Shown in pieces: positions 37,689-47,214 of a stretch of DNA of 64,000 nt. The stretch is from assembly GCF_002834145.1 (NCBI RefSeq), contig NZ_PHNT01000007.1, forward strand, positions 88,696 to 152,695. Reading direction: 5' to 3'. Under the pieces are notes generated by a model. It worked only from the letters and a program-made list of their open reading frames with translations, did not search any database and had not been told where the DNA came from. The stretch is from Roseovarius salinarum. Its GTDB lineage: Bacteria > Pseudomonadota > Alphaproteobacteria > Rhodobacterales > Rhodobacteraceae. Position numbers and translations under genes: made by a program. Within the stretch, counting starts at the first letter, position 1, and each line of letters begins with the position of its first letter.

Positions 37689-38390
37689 ATGGAAAAGATC
37701 GTCATACTGACAGGTGCCGGGATTTCGGCGGAGAGCGGTCTGGGCACCTTCCGGGACGAAGACGGGCTCTGGGCGCAGCACGCGATCGAGGACGTGGCCA
37801 CCCCCGAGGGTTTCGCGCGCGACCCCGCGCGCGTGCACCGCTTCTACAACGCGCGCCGCGCACAGGCCGCGCGGGCCCGGCCCAACGCGGCCCATGCCGC
37901 GCTGGCCCGCCTGCAGGCCGAACACCCGGGCGAGGTCGCGATCATCACGCAGAACGTGGACGGGCTGCACGAGGCCGCCGGCGCGCACGACGTGATCCAC
38001 ATGCACGGGCGGTTGTCGGGCGCGTTGTGCGCGACCTGCGGGCACCGTTGGCCCGCACCGGTGGAGATGGCACCCGATGATCCCTGCCCGGCCTGCGGCG
38101 CAAGGGCGACGCGCCCCGACGTGGTCTGGTTCGGCGAAATCCCCCACGGGCTCGACGCCATCTGGGATCACCTTGCAGAGGCCGGGATCTTCGCCGCGAT
38201 CGGCACCTCTGGGCAGGTCTACCCGGCAGCCGCCTTCGCCGAGGAAGCCGCGCAGGCCGGCGCGCAGACGGTGGAACTGAACCTGGAGCCCTCGGCGAAC
38301 GCGTACCGGTTCACGCAGGCCCGCCACGGCCCGGCCTCGCAGGTGGTGCCGGCATGGGTCGAGGAGATCCTGGCTCGCGACGCGCAATGA
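37689..38390 (+). CDS. cobB: NAD-dependent protein deacylase, sirtuin class III
   Basis: 233 residues. GAGISAESG at 9-17 binds NAD; TQNVDGLH and H106 in HMHG form the active site; C114, C117, C133 and C136 bind zinc. Y53 and R56 form the YxxR motif of class III sirtuins, which remove succinyl and malonyl groups as well as acetyl groups. AAGGAGG is a strong ribosome binding site. It may reverse acetylation of metabolic enzymes such as acetyl-CoA synthetase. Confidence 0.93.
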   Translation: MEKIVILTGAGISAESGLGTFRDEDGLWAQHAIEDVATPEGFARDPARVHRFYNARRAQAARARPNAAHAALARLQAEHPGEVAIITQNVDGLHEAAGAHDVIHMHGRLSGALCATCGHRWPAPVEMAPDDPCPACGARATRPDVVWFGEIPHGLDAIWDHLAEAGIFAAIGTSGQVYPAAAFAEEAAQAGAQTVELNLEPSANAYRFTQARHGPASQVVPAWVEEILARDAQ

Positions 38391-38393
38391 AGG

Positions 38394-38425
38394 AAAGGGC
38401 CGGCGCCATTCGCGCCGGCCCTTCC
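38394..38425. terminator. Bidirectional terminator hairpin
   Basis: AAGGGCCGGCGC (38395-38406) and GCGCCGGCCCTT (38412-38423) form a 12-bp stem with a 5-nt loop between the convergent sirtuin and copper chaperone genes. No long T-run follows on either side, but the position suits termination from both directions. Confidence 0.5.
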
Positions 38426-38440
38426 CCATCAGCGTCGGCC

Positions 38441-38455
38441 TTGACCCGGGGTCAA
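38441..38455. repeat. Perfect 15-bp palindrome over the PCuAC stop
   Basis: TTGACCC-G-GGGTCAA is a perfect 7-1-7 dyad that covers the copper chaperone stop codon. It resembles an FNR-type box but has a five-base spacer instead of four, and it lies at gene ends rather than upstream of a gene. It may be part of the shared terminator region. Confidence 0.35.
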
Positions 38456-38925
38456 TCCCCCATGTCGTGACCATGTCCTTCCATCGGCTGGCGCTCCAGG
38501 TCGACGGGCACCTCGACCGACATCTCCCCGGCAGTCTCGAAGGTCAGGGTGAGCGGCACGGTGTCTCCCTGTTCGAACGGCGCCTTGAGGCCCATGAACA
38601 TCACGTGCCGGCCGCCGCGCTTCATGGCGATCTTGCCGCCGGCGGGCAGCGGGAAACCTTCCTCGACATGGATCATGCGCATCACGCCCATGTCGTCCTC
38701 CTTGTGGGTGTGCAACTCCACCTTCTCGGCCACGGGCGAGGCCGCGCCGACCAGCCGGTCGTCGGTCTCGCCGGTGTTGTGGATCATCATGAAGGCCGCG
38801 CCGGACATGGCGGACATGGCCGCGCTGCGCGCGTAGGGGTCTTTCACCTCGATGTTTCCGGCAAGGGCCGGGGCGGCGAGGGACAGGGCGGCAATCCCTG
38901 CCAGAAGGGTGCTCTTGATGGACAT
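38452..38925 (-). CDS. Periplasmic copper chaperone PCuAC family protein
   Basis: 157 residues with a signal peptide (cleavage near ALAG, residue 23). The PCuAC copper site is made of His and Met: ELHTHKEDDMGVMRM (about 70-84) and RHVMFM (H107, M109). A His/Met-rich tail (EGHGHDMGD) may bind a further copper. The family delivers Cu(I) to the CuA or CuB site of cytochrome oxidases. It follows a small secreted protein gene in the same direction. Confidence 0.9.
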   Translation of the reverse strand: MSIKSTLLAGIAALSLAAPALAGNIEVKDPYARSAAMSAMSGAAFMMIHNTGETDDRLVGAASPVAEKVELHTHKEDDMGVMRMIHVEEGFPLPAGGKIAMKRGGRHVMFMGLKAPFEQGDTVPLTLTFETAGEMSVEVPVDLERQPMEGHGHDMGD

Positions 38926-38976
38926 CGCGTTTTCTCCTTGGCGATGGATATGGCGTGCTATGTGGATCGGTCGGTG

Positions 38977-39342
38977 TCAGCCCGCGGACGGCGGGCCGCG
39001 TGCCCGCGGCGCCACGCGGTCGCGCGAGACCGCGGCGACCTGCCTCGGCAAACCTGCCCGCCTGGCGCGCGATGGCAGCGCGAGGCCGGCGACGGCCTGC
39101 GTCACGGGCATCGCGGCCATGGCCGTCAGCGCGCAATCGGGGCAGACAACGGGTGGACCGGTCGGGTTGCCCTCGGCATCCACCGGCACGGTGACCGTGC
39201 CGGTACCGGTGCAAATCACCATCTCGCCGGCCGCCGTGGCAGTGCCCCGCGCGATCGCCATGCTCTGCCCCGTCACCACCAGGGCAAGCGCGAGCAGTAT
39301 GGCCGCCAGAGGGCGCGGGCAGGACAGGCCGTGCGAGGTCAT
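38977..39342 (-). CDS. DUF2946-like secreted protein, copper-associated
   Basis: 121 residues with a signal sequence (hydrophobic core about 12-25) and the segment VICTGTGTVTVPVD followed by VVCPDC, giving three conserved cysteines. This pattern is common in small proteins next to copper-handling genes. It ends 51 bp before PCuAC, on the same strand. The C-terminal half is basic and poorly conserved. The ATG at 39342 has only a weak SD, so the start is uncertain. Confidence 0.55.
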   Translation of the reverse strand: MTSHGLSCPRPLAAILLALALVVTGQSMAIARGTATAAGEMVICTGTGTVTVPVDAEGNPTGPPVVCPDCALTAMAAMPVTQAVAGLALPSRARRAGLPRQVAAVSRDRVAPRARGPPSAG

Positions 39343-39380
39343 CACCACTTGTCTAATGGTCCAAGGCGGCGACCGCAAAG

Positions 39381-39420
39381 GGACAAAAGGAAACAGCCCC
39401 GCCGAAACCGGCAGGGCTGT
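39381..39420 (-). terminator. Rho-independent terminator of rpmB
   Basis: On the minus strand ACAGCCCTGCCG (39420-39409) and CGGCGGGGCTGT (39404-39393) form an almost perfect 12-bp stem, followed by TTCCTTTTGTCC. It lies 25 bp past the rpmB stop. Confidence 0.8.
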
Positions 39421-39445
39421 GATCTCTGGTCGGAATGGCCGCGGG

Positions 39446-39736
39446 TCAGGCTTCGGCGGCCTGCGCCTTGGCGATCTCGCGCTTGACCTTCAGCGCGTTG
39501 GGCGACAGCTCGCTGTCCTTTGCCTTGGCCAGGAAGGCATCCAGCCCGCCGCGGTGATCGACGGTGCGCAACGCCGACGAACAGATACGCAGCTTCACGC
39601 CGCGGCCCAGCGTCTGCGACTGCAGCGTCACGTCGTTGAGGTTCGGCAGATACCGGCGCTTGGTCTTGTTGTTGGCGTGGCTGGAATTGTAGCCAGACAG
39701 CGGCCCTTTTCCGGTCAGTTCGCAGCGGCGCGACAT
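39446..39736 (-). CDS. rpmB: 50S ribosomal protein L28
   Basis: 96 residues. [20 protein letters not shown] is the conserved N-terminus, and a basic TKRRYLPNL segment follows. The C-terminal part is longer than the about 78 residues of E. coli L28, as is usual in alphaproteobacteria. It is a single gene with its own terminator. Confidence 0.96.
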   Translation of the reverse strand: MSRRCELTGKGPLSGYNSSHANNKTKRRYLPNLNDVTLQSQTLGRGVKLRICSSALRTVDHRGGLDAFLAKAKDSELSPNALKVKREIAKAQAAEA

Positions 39737-39902
39737 GGGTCAATCCTCGTCTTGCGGTCCAGGGGGCGAACCCCCGCCAATACAAACGGGCACCGTCACG
39801 GGCGGCGCCCCGAATTCGTCGGCCGTCTTTACGGCCATCGCCACGGGGCGTCAAGGGATTCGCCCGGGCAAAATCGCGCGCGATTCGCCGCCGCGGCGGC
39901 GG

Positions 39903-40877
39903 TCAGTCCGGCAGCCCTGCCAGAAGGTCCTGCGCCGCCACCGCCGGTGTTGTCCGCCCCTCCGCCACGCGCCGCGCGTAATCGTCCAGGGCCGCCCGCG
40001 CCGCGGGCGTGTCCAGCCGCGCGAGTAATGCCTGCCGCACCTCCTGGTCGAACCAGTAGCGCGCCTGCTCGGCCCGGCGGGCGGCGAAATGGCTTTCCGC
40101 CCGGCGCCAGTCCACCAGCGCGCGGATCTCGTCCCAGGCCTGCGCAAGCCCTGCATCCTGCAACGCGGAAACGGTCATCGCCTTGGGAAACCCGTCCGGG
40201 TCCTGCGGCCGCTTGCGCAACAGCCGGAGGGCACCGGCGTAGTCGTTGCAGGTGCGTTGCGCCGCCGGCTTCAGGTCGCCGTCGGCCTTGTTGACGAGGA
40301 TCAGGTCGGCGATTTCCATGATTCCGCGCTTGACGCCCTGGAGCTCGTCTCCCCCCGCCGGTGCCAGAAGCAGCACGAAGACGTCCGACATCTCGGCGAC
40401 CACCGTTTCCGACTGCCCCACGCCCACGGTCTCGATCACGATCACGTCGAAACCGGCGGCCTCGCAAACGGCCACCGCCTCGCGCGTGCGCCGCGCCACC
40501 CCGCCCAGATGGCTTTGCGACGGCGAGGGGCGGATGAAGGCATCGGGATCGCGGCTGAGCCGCTCCATCCGCGTCTTGTCGCCCAGGATCGAACCGCCGG
40601 AACGTGCGCTCGACGGGTCCACCGCCAGCACCGCCACCCGCAGCCCCTGCCCGGTCAGCATGGTGCCGAAGGATTCGATGAAGGTCGACTTGCCCACGCC
40701 CGGCGTGCCCGACAGGCCGATGCGAACCGCCTCGCGCCCGGAATCCTTGAGCGCCTCGATCAGCGCCGCGGCCTGCTCGCGGTGATCGGTCCGCGCGCTC
40801 TCGATCAGCGTGATCGCCCGGGCCAGCGCCCGGCGGTCGCCCTTCACGATTCCCCGCGCCAGCGTGTCGATGTCCAT
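39903..40877 (-). CDS. meaB: MeaB family G-protein chaperone of methylmalonyl-CoA mutase
   Basis: 324 residues. P-loop GTPGVGKST at 57-65, switch region DPSSARSGGSILGDKTRM, ETVGVGQSE and base-recognition NKADG near 202 are all typical of MeaB/ArgK. The protein protects and reloads adenosylcobalamin in methylmalonyl-CoA mutase (or ethylmalonyl-CoA mutase). The mutase gene is not in the window, but the epimerase of the pathway is at 60109-60513. Divergent from hrpB. Confidence 0.93.
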   Translation of the reverse strand: MDIDTLARGIVKGDRRALARAITLIESARTDHREQAAALIEALKDSGREAVRIGLSGTPGVGKSTFIESFGTMLTGQGLRVAVLAVDPSSARSGGSILGDKTRMERLSRDPDAFIRPSPSQSHLGGVARRTREAVAVCEAAGFDVIVIETVGVGQSETVVAEMSDVFVLLLAPAGGDELQGVKRGIMEIADLILVNKADGDLKPAAQRTCNDYAGALRLLRKRPQDPDGFPKAMTVSALQDAGLAQAWDEIRALVDWRRAESHFAARRAEQARYWFDQEVRQALLARLDTPAARAALDDYARRVAEGRTTPAVAAQDLLAGLPD

Positions 40878-40950
40878 GCCAGCCCCCTTGCCTGCAATCC
40901 GCGCCCCGTTTCTCCAACCCGGGCGCCCGAAAGTCCAGAGCCCGCGCGCC

Positions 40951-41012
40951 CTTCATCTTGCCCCGAAATACTCCGGGGGAGTCGCCCGCAGGGCGACGGG
41001 GGCAGCGCCCCC
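40951..41012. repeat. Dispersed double-hairpin repeat, copy 1
   Basis: About 60 bp in the 195-bp divergent spacer between meaB and hrpB, running TTCATCTTGCCCC...TACTCCGGGGGA, then GTCGCCC-gca-GGGCGAC and GGGGGC-agc-GCCCCC. It agrees with the inverted copy 2 at 45961-46020 apart from one mismatch and one indel. Confidence 0.8.
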
Positions 41013-41059
41013 TTGGCGAACCTGCGCGGCCGGGGCTGGACCTGCGCCCGGCCATGCCC

Positions 41060-41065
41060 GATAAC
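41060..41065 (+). promoter_or_regulatory. Candidate -10 element of a leaderless hrpB transcript
   Basis: GATAAC ends 7 nt before the hrpB ATG and there is no Shine-Dalgarno sequence. The same arrangement precedes three other genes in this window. Confidence 0.35.
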
Positions 41066-41072
41066 GCGCCCG

Positions 41073-43508
41073 ATGACGGCCCGCCTGCCCATCGACGACG
41101 CCCTGCCGGCGTTTCTGGACGCCCTGCGCGGCCACGGCCGCGCCGTGCTCCAGGCCCCGCCCGGCGCGGGCAAGACGACGCGCGTGCCGCTGGCCATGCT
41201 CGAGGCGGGGCTCACGCCCGGGCGCATCCTGATGCTCGAGCCGCGCCGCCTGGCCGCGCGCGCCGCCGCCGAGCGCATGGCGCAGGCGCTGGGCGAACCC
41301 GCCGGCCAGACCGTGGGCTACCGCATGCGCGGGGCGACGAAGGTCACGGGCGCCACGCGAATCGAGGTCGTCACCGAAGGCCTGCTCACCCGCATGATCC
41401 AGGACGACCCCGAGCTTTCGGGCGTCGGTGCGGTGATCTTCGACGAGTTCCACGAACGCTCGCTCAACGCCGATCTCGGTCTGGCGCTGGCCCTCGAGAT
41501 CGCGGGCGCCCTGCGCGAGGACCTTATCCTGGTGGCGATGTCGGCCACGCTGGATGCCGAGCCGGTGGCGCGCCTGATGGGCGACGCGCCGGTCGTCACC
41601 TCACACGGCCGCAGCTTCACGGTGGAGACCCGCTGGCTCGACCGCCCCGTGCCCCGCGCCCGCCGGCTGCCCGAGGCCACGGCGGACCTGGTCGAACAGG
41701 CGGTCGCCGAGACCTCGGGGGGCGTGCTGGTCTTCCTGCCCGGCGCGGGCGAAATCCGGCGGACGCAATCGCTGCTGGAGGGCCGCCTGCCGGGCGATTG
41801 CCGGATTCGCCCGCTTTACGGTGCCATGGAGTTCGCCGCACAGCGTGCGGCCATCGGGCCCGAGGCAAATGGGCGCAAGGTTGTGCTGGCCACCGCCATC
41901 GCCGAGACCTCGCTGACCATCGAGGACATCCGCGTGGTGGTGGATGCCGGCCGCGCGCGGCGGGCGCGCTTCGACCCCTCGAGCGGCATGTCGCGGCTGG
42001 TGACTGACCCCGTCAGCCGGGCCGAGGCCGCCCAGCGCGCGGGGCGCGCGGGGCGGGTGGCCGAAGGGATCTGCTACCGACTGTGGACGAAGGGGGCCGA
42101 GGGCGCCCTGCCCGCCTATCCGCCGGCCGAGATCGAGGTGGCCGACCTTGCGGGCCTCGCGCTGGAACTGGCCGTCTGGGGCGCGGCGCCGGATGACCTG
42201 GCCTTTCTCACCCCGCCCAATCCCGGCGGCTATGCCGAGGCGCAGGCGCTGTTGCGAATGCTGGGTGCCCTGGACGACGAGAACCGCGTCACCGCCCACG
42301 GCCGCGCACTGGCCGGGCTGCCGCTGCACCCGCGGCTGGCGCACATGCTGGCCGTCGCCGGGCCAACCGCCGCGCCGCTGGCCGCGTTGCTGGCCGAGCG
42401 TGACCCGCTTGGCCGCGACGCGCCGGTGGGCCTGTCGCTGCGGCTGAAGGCCGTGCGCGCGGGCCAAAGCGACCACCCGCACAGCCGTGCCGCGCTCGAC
42501 CGGATCGACACCGAGGCCCGCCGGCTGGCCAAACAGGCGCCGCCGGGTGACATGGAAGGCGCAAGCGATGCCGAGATGGCCGCCCTGGCCTACCCGGACC
42601 GCGTCGGGTTGCGGCGGTCCGGGGAAGCGCCGCGTTACGTGCTGTCGGGCGGCAAGGGCGCGGCGATGCCCGAGGGCGACCCACTCGCGGGCAGCCGTCT
42701 GGTCGTGGCCACCGACCTGGACGGCGACGCGCGCGAGGCCCGCATCCGGCAGGCGATCCCGATCGCCGAAGGCGAGCTGCGCCGCCTGTTTTCCGATCGC
42801 ATCGCGTGGCACGACGTCTGCGCGTGGTCACGCCGCGACCGGTGCGTCACCGCGCGCCGGCAGGAGCGGTTCGGCGCGGTGGTTCTGGACGACCGGATCT
42901 GGCGCGACGTGCCCGGTGCGACGGTGGCGCACGCCATGCTCGACGGCGTGCGCGACCTCGGCCTGCCGTGGAGCGAGGGCGCCCGCCGCTTCGTTGCCCG
43001 CGCCGAGCTGGCCCGTCAGGCCGGCCACGCCCTGCCCGATTTCTCGGAGCGTGCTCTGATGGACACGCTCGAGGACTGGCTGCTGCCGTATCTTTCGGAT
43101 GTCCGCGACGCGCAGCAGCTCAAGGCGCTCGATCTCCTGCCGGCATTGCGCGCGCGGCTCGACTGGGAACAGACGCAGGTGATGGACCGCGAGGCACCCG
43201 CGCATTTCGTCACGCCGCTGGGCCGGAAGATCCCGATCGACTATTCCGGCGATCATCCGGAAATCGCGCTGCGCCTGCAGGAGATGTTCGGCCAGACGAC
43301 CCATCCCCGGGTCGCCGGGCGCCCGTTGCGCGTGACGCTTCTGTCACCTGCCGGCAAGCCCGTGCAGACCACGATGGACATTCCCGGGTTCTGGGCCACC
43401 TCCTATGCGGACGTGCGCCGCGACATGCGCGGCCGCTACCCCAGGCATCCCTGGCCCGAGGACCCGACGCAGGCCGACCCCACGCTGAAGGCCAAGCGGC
43501 GGTCATAG
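41073..43508 (+). CDS. hrpB: ATP-dependent RNA helicase HrpB
   Basis: 811-residue DExH-box helicase. Motif I GAGKT at 31-35, motif II DEFH at 123-126 (DEAH class variant), motif III SAT, motif VI QRAGRAGR, then the HrpB-specific C-terminal domain with an OB fold. The cellular role is not well known. The start lacks an SD and is preceded by GATAAC, so it may be translated from a leaderless transcript. It ends 23 bp from the convergent gnd gene. Confidence 0.94.
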   Translation: MTARLPIDDALPAFLDALRGHGRAVLQAPPGAGKTTRVPLAMLEAGLTPGRILMLEPRRLAARAAAERMAQALGEPAGQTVGYRMRGATKVTGATRIEVVTEGLLTRMIQDDPELSGVGAVIFDEFHERSLNADLGLALALEIAGALREDLILVAMSATLDAEPVARLMGDAPVVTSHGRSFTVETRWLDRPVPRARRLPEATADLVEQAVAETSGGVLVFLPGAGEIRRTQSLLEGRLPGDCRIRPLYGAMEFAAQRAAIGPEANGRKVVLATAIAETSLTIEDIRVVVDAGRARRARFDPSSGMSRLVTDPVSRAEAAQRAGRAGRVAEGICYRLWTKGAEGALPAYPPAEIEVADLAGLALELAVWGAAPDDLAFLTPPNPGGYAEAQALLRMLGALDDENRVTAHGRALAGLPLHPRLAHMLAVAGPTAAPLAALLAERDPLGRDAPVGLSLRLKAVRAGQSDHPHSRAALDRIDTEARRLAKQAPPGDMEGASDAEMAALAYPDRVGLRRSGEAPRYVLSGGKGAAMPEGDPLAGSRLVVATDLDGDAREARIRQAIPIAEGELRRLFSDRIAWHDVCAWSRRDRCVTARRQERFGAVVLDDRIWRDVPGATVAHAMLDGVRDLGLPWSEGARRFVARAELARQAGHALPDFSERALMDTLEDWLLPYLSDVRDAQQLKALDLLPALRARLDWEQTQVMDREAPAHFVTPLGRKIPIDYSGDHPEIALRLQEMFGQTTHPRVAGRPLRVTLLSPAGKPVQTTMDIPGFWATSYADVRRDMRGRYPRHPWPEDPTQADPTLKAKRRS

Positions 43509-43531
43509 GCTGCCCGCGTCCACTTGCCACG

Positions 43532-44932
43532 TCACGACCACCACGGCCCGTGGTGGCGGCCCTCCTGCCCCAGCCGGGCGAAACCGTGGCGACCGAAATA
43601 GTCCCGCTGTGCCTGGATCAGGTCGGCGGTGCCGCGCCCCTGCCGCATGGTGTCGGCCCACGCCAGCGCGGCCGACAGAGCCGGCACCGCGTGCCCGCCC
43701 GCCACCGCCGCCACCACCACCTGCCGCAGGTCCGGCAGGCGCTCGGCCAGCCGTGCGGCGAAATGCTCCGACAGGATCAACTCGTCCTCGGGCGGGACCG
43801 CGTCGAAGGCGGCGGCCATGTCGTCGAGCATGGCCGACCGGATGATGCAGCCCGCCCGCCAGATCCGCGCGATGGTGGCGAATTCGAGCGGCCAATCGAA
43901 TTCCCGCGCCGCCGCCGCGAGGATGCGGAAGCCCTGCGCGTGGCCGAGGACGCGCGCGGCCTCCAGCGCGCCGGCAAGCGCTTCGGTCGAAAGGTCAAGC
44001 GCCAGTCGCCGCCCGCCCAGCACCGTCTCGGCGCGCTGGCGCGTGGCCTTTTCCGCCGACCAGCTGCGCGCGCCGACCGCGGCTTCGACCATGCTGGCGG
44101 ACTGGCCCATGCGGAGCGCCTCGATGGCGGTCCAGCGGCCGGTGCCCTTCTGCCCGGCCGCATCGAGGATCACGTCGACAACCGGATGGCCGGACTCCGG
44201 GTCGGTGGCTTGCAGGACCTCGGCCGTCACCCCCGTCAGGTAGGATTGCAGCGGCCCGGCGTCCCATACCGCGAAGACTTCGCCGATCCGCCCCGGCGGC
44301 ATGGCCATGCCGTGGCACATCAGGCCGTAAAGCTCGGCCATCACCTGCATCTCGGCGTATTCGATGCCGTTGTGCACCGTCTTCACGAAATGCCCCGCGC
44401 CGTCGGGGCCAAGGTGGGCCACGCAGGGCTGGCCGTCATACTCGGCGGCCACGGATGTCAGGATCGGGCGCAGATGCTGCCAGCTGCGATCGCTGCCGCC
44501 CAGCATCATCGAGGGGCCGTGCCGCGCGCCGGCTTCACCGCCCGAGATGCCGAGACCCACGAAATGCAGGTCGCGTTCGGCCAGAGCAGCGGCGCGCCTG
44601 CGGGTGTCGTGGAAATCCGCGTTGCCACCGTCGATAATCGTGTCGCCCGCGTCCAGAAGCGGCGCGAGCGCCGCGATCATCTCGTCGAGTGCCGCGCCCG
44701 AAGGGATCATGAACATCACCACGCGCGGGCATGCCAGCCCGGCCACGAAGGCGCCCAGCGTGTCGTGCGGATGCAGCCGCGCGGCAAGGTCACCGGCGCG
44801 CGCCATGAAGGGGCCGAGCCAGTCCGTCTCGCGGTTGGCGACGGCGACCTCTATCCCGGCCTCGGCCATGTTCAACGCCAGCGCGCTGCCCATGGTGCCC
44901 AGCCCGTAGATGCCGATCGCCGCCTCGCTCAT
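43532..44932 (-). CDS. gnd: 6-phosphogluconate dehydrogenase, decarboxylating
   Basis: 466 residues. The NADP-binding GLGTMGSALALNMAEAG is at about 10-26, the signature GISGGEAGARHGPSMM near 127-142, and the catalytic Lys is in HFVKTVHNGIEYAEM. It converts 6-phosphogluconate to ribulose-5-phosphate, CO2 and NADPH. GGAGG lies 5 nt before the ATG at 44932, preferred to an ATG four codons upstream. Confidence 0.95.
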   Translation of the reverse strand: MSEAAIGIYGLGTMGSALALNMAEAGIEVAVANRETDWLGPFMARAGDLAARLHPHDTLGAFVAGLACPRVVMFMIPSGAALDEMIAALAPLLDAGDTIIDGGNADFHDTRRRAAALAERDLHFVGLGISGGEAGARHGPSMMLGGSDRSWQHLRPILTSVAAEYDGQPCVAHLGPDGAGHFVKTVHNGIEYAEMQVMAELYGLMCHGMAMPPGRIGEVFAVWDAGPLQSYLTGVTAEVLQATDPESGHPVVDVILDAAGQKGTGRWTAIEALRMGQSASMVEAAVGARSWSAEKATRQRAETVLGGRRLALDLSTEALAGALEAARVLGHAQGFRILAAAAREFDWPLEFATIARIWRAGCIIRSAMLDDMAAAFDAVPPEDELILSEHFAARLAERLPDLRQVVVAAVAGGHAVPALSAALAWADTMRQGRGTADLIQAQRDYFGRHGFARLGQEGRHHGPWWS

Positions 44933-45001
44933 GCCCGCCTCCACGCTTGCCTGCCGTCTCAGGCTAGGCGATCGGGGCGCGGCTGACCAGCGCCGGCGGC
45001 C

Positions 45002-45928
45002 TTACACCCCGAGGCACCAGCGCATGATCGCCTTCTGCGCGTGCAGCCGGTTCTCGGCCTCGTCGAAGACGACCGAGGCGGGGCCGTCCATGACGGCGTT
45101 GGTCACCTCCTCCTCGCGGTGGGCGGGCAGGCAATGCATGAACAGCGCGTCCGGTTTCGCCCGTGCCATCAGCGCGTCGTTCACCTGGTAGGGCCGAAGC
45201 ATGTTGTGGCGCCGTTCCTTGGCCGACTGGCTGTCGTGCATCGAAACCCATGTATCGGTGACGATCAGGTCGGCGCCCTCGGCGGCCACGGCCGGGTCGC
45301 GCTCGATCGCCACGCGGCTGCCCTTTTGGCGGGCGAGCCCGACGAACTCGCCCTCTGGATCGAGCGGCGCGGGACCGGTGAAGGTGAAATCGAACCCGAA
45401 CTGGCCGGCGGCGTGGAGCCAGGACGCGCAGACGTTGTTGCCGTCGCCCGACCAGACGACCTTGCGCCCCGCGATCGGGCCGCGGTGTTCCTCGTAGGTC
45501 ATCACGTCGGCCATGATCTGGCAGGGGTGGGTGCGGTCCGTCAGCCCGTTGATGACCGGCACGTCGGCGTGCTCGGCCATCTCGGTGAGTACCGATTCGT
45601 CGAAGGTGCGGATCATGACCAGGTCGACGTAGCGCGAGAGCACCCGCGCGGTGTCCGAGATCGTCTCGCCGTGGCCCAGCTGCATGTCCGCGCCCGACAG
45701 CACCATCGTCTGTCCGCCCATCTGGCGCACGCCCACATCGAAGCTCACCCGCGTGCGGGTGGAAGGTTTTTCGAAGATCAGCGCGACCATGCGGCCCGCA
45801 AGGGGCTGTTCATCATCGGTCGCGCCGTGCGGGCGCCCGTCACGCGCGCCCTTCATGGTGCGCGCGTCGTCGATCATGCGCCGCAGCGCGGCCGGATCCG
45901 TCTTGTGGATGTCGAGGAAATGGGTCAT
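45002..45928 (-). CDS. argF: Ornithine carbamoyltransferase
   Basis: 308 residues. STRTR at 56-60 binds carbamoyl phosphate, HPCQ at 134-137, and HCLP at 265-268 binds ornithine. It makes citrulline in arginine synthesis. It follows argD on the same strand with 95 bp between them, a space largely filled by a copy of the dispersed double-hairpin repeat. Confidence 0.97.
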   Translation of the reverse strand: MTHFLDIHKTDPAALRRMIDDARTMKGARDGRPHGATDDEQPLAGRMVALIFEKPSTRTRVSFDVGVRQMGGQTMVLSGADMQLGHGETISDTARVLSRYVDLVMIRTFDESVLTEMAEHADVPVINGLTDRTHPCQIMADVMTYEEHRGPIAGRKVVWSGDGNNVCASWLHAAGQFGFDFTFTGPAPLDPEGEFVGLARQKGSRVAIERDPAVAAEGADLIVTDTWVSMHDSQSAKERRHNMLRPYQVNDALMARAKPDALFMHCLPAHREEEVTNAVMDGPASVVFDEAENRLHAQKAIMRWCLGV

Positions 45929-45960
45929 GGCGGCAATCCCTTTGGCCGGTGGGTGCGGAC

Positions 45961-46020
45961 GGGGGCGCTGCCCCCGTCGCCCTTCGGGCGACTCCCCCGG
46001 AGTATTTGGGGCAAGATGAA
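45961..46020. repeat. Dispersed double-hairpin repeat, copy 2
   Basis: On the plus strand: GGGGGC-gct-GCCCCC, then GTCGCCC-ttc-GGGCGAC (a stem closed by a C-UUCG-G tetraloop in RNA), then ACTCCCCCGGAGTATTTGGGG and CAAGATGAA. It lies between argD and argF inside their operon and is the inverse of copy 1. Confidence 0.8.
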
Positions 46021-46023
46021 ACC

Positions 46024-47214
46024 TCAGGCCGGTTCCTTTCGCGGGGTTTCGCGCGCGGCGGTCCCGAGCCGCGCGGCGGCCTCTGCGATCTCGTCGTCGG
46101 TGATCGTCAGGGGCGGCAGCAGGCGCACGACGTTGTCGGCCGCCGGCACGGTGATGAGCCGGGCAGCGTGGCCGGCCCTGACCAGTTCGGCGTTGGTCAC
46201 CATCTCGGTGCATTTCAGGCCAAGCATGAGGCCGCTGCCGCGGACGCCCTCGAAGACATCCCCGTGTTCGGCGACCAGCCCCTCTAGCCGCTGGCGCAGG
46301 ACGCCGGCCTTGCGGCGCACGTCCTCGAGGAAGGCCGGGTCGGCCACGATCTCCATGACCTTGAGCCCCACCGCGCAGCCCAGCGGGTTGCCGCCGTAGG
46401 TGGAGCCATGCGTGCCCGCGCCCATCGCAGCGGCCGCGCGCTCGCGTGCAAGGACGGCACCCAGCGGGAAGCCCCCGCCGATGCCCTTGGCGACCATCAT
46501 GATGTCGGGTGCCACACCGGCCCATTCGTGGGCGAACAGCTTGCCGGTCCGGCCCATGCCGCACTGCACCTCGTCGAGGATCAGCAGGATACCCCTTTCG
46601 TCGCACAGCTCCCGCAGGCCCCGAAGGCACTGGTCGGGCAGCGGGCGGATACCGCCCTCGCCCTGCACCGGCTCGATCAGGATCGCGGCCGTGGTGTCGT
46701 CGATGGCGGCGTGCAGCGCGTCGTGATCGCCCCAGGGCAGATGGCGGAACCCCGGCATCAGCGGGCCGAACCCCTTGGTCATCTTCTCTGCGCCCGCGGC
46801 GGCGATCGCGGCGTTGGACCGGCCGTGGAAGGCGCCCTCGAAACCGATGATCGTCGTGCGCTCGGGCTGGCCGGCATCGAAGAAGTGGCGCCGGGCCATC
46901 TTGACCACGAGTTCCAGCGACTCGGTCCCGGAATTGGTGAAGAACACCGTATCGGCGAAAGTGGACTCGACCAGCCGGTCGGCAAGCGCCTGCTGCTGGG
47001 GGATCTCGAAAAGGTTCGAGACATGCCACAGCTTGCCGGCCTGTTCGGTCAGCGCGGTGACCAGCGCGGGGTGTGCATGCCCCAGCGCGTTGACGGCAAT
47101 ACCCGCGCCCATGTCGAGGAAGCGGCGGCCGTCGTCGGTGACAAGCCAGCTGCCTTCGCCGTGCGCGAATTGCAGCGGGGCGCGGTTGTAGGTGGGCAGG
47201 ACGGAAGCGATCAT
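46024..47214 (-). CDS. argD: Acetylornithine aminotransferase
   Basis: 396 residues of the class III PLP fold; the PLP lysine is K243 in [10 protein letters not shown], with [12 protein letters not shown] and [13 protein letters not shown]. It transaminates N-acetylglutamate semialdehyde in arginine synthesis, and could also serve lysine synthesis. The ATG at 47214 is chosen because [11 protein letters not shown] is the conserved start and AGGA lies 8 nt upstream. It leads the argD-argF operon. Confidence 0.95.
   Translation of the reverse strand: MIASVLPTYNRAPLQFAHGEGSWLVTDDGRRFLDMGAGIAVNALGHAHPALVTALTEQAGKLWHVSNLFEIPQQQALADRLVESTFADTVFFTNSGTESLELVVKMARRHFFDAGQPERTTIIGFEGAFHGRSNAAIAAAGAEKMTKGFGPLMPGFRHLPWGDHDALHAAIDDTTAAILIEPVQGEGGIRPLPDQCLRGLRELCDERGILLILDEVQCGMGRTGKLFAHEWAGVAPDIMMVAKGIGGGFPLGAVLARERAAAAMGAGTHGSTYGGNPLGCAVGLKVMEIVADPAFLEDVRRKAGVLRQRLEGLVAEHGDVFEGVRGSGLMLGLKCTEMVTNAELVRAGHAARLITVPAADNVVRLLPPLTITDDEIAEAAARLGTAARETPRKEPA

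Noticed and set aside
38441..38455. TTGACCCGGGGTCAA as an FNR site
   Set aside because: Spacer between half sites is five, not four, and it lies at the stop codon between convergent genes with no promoter to control.
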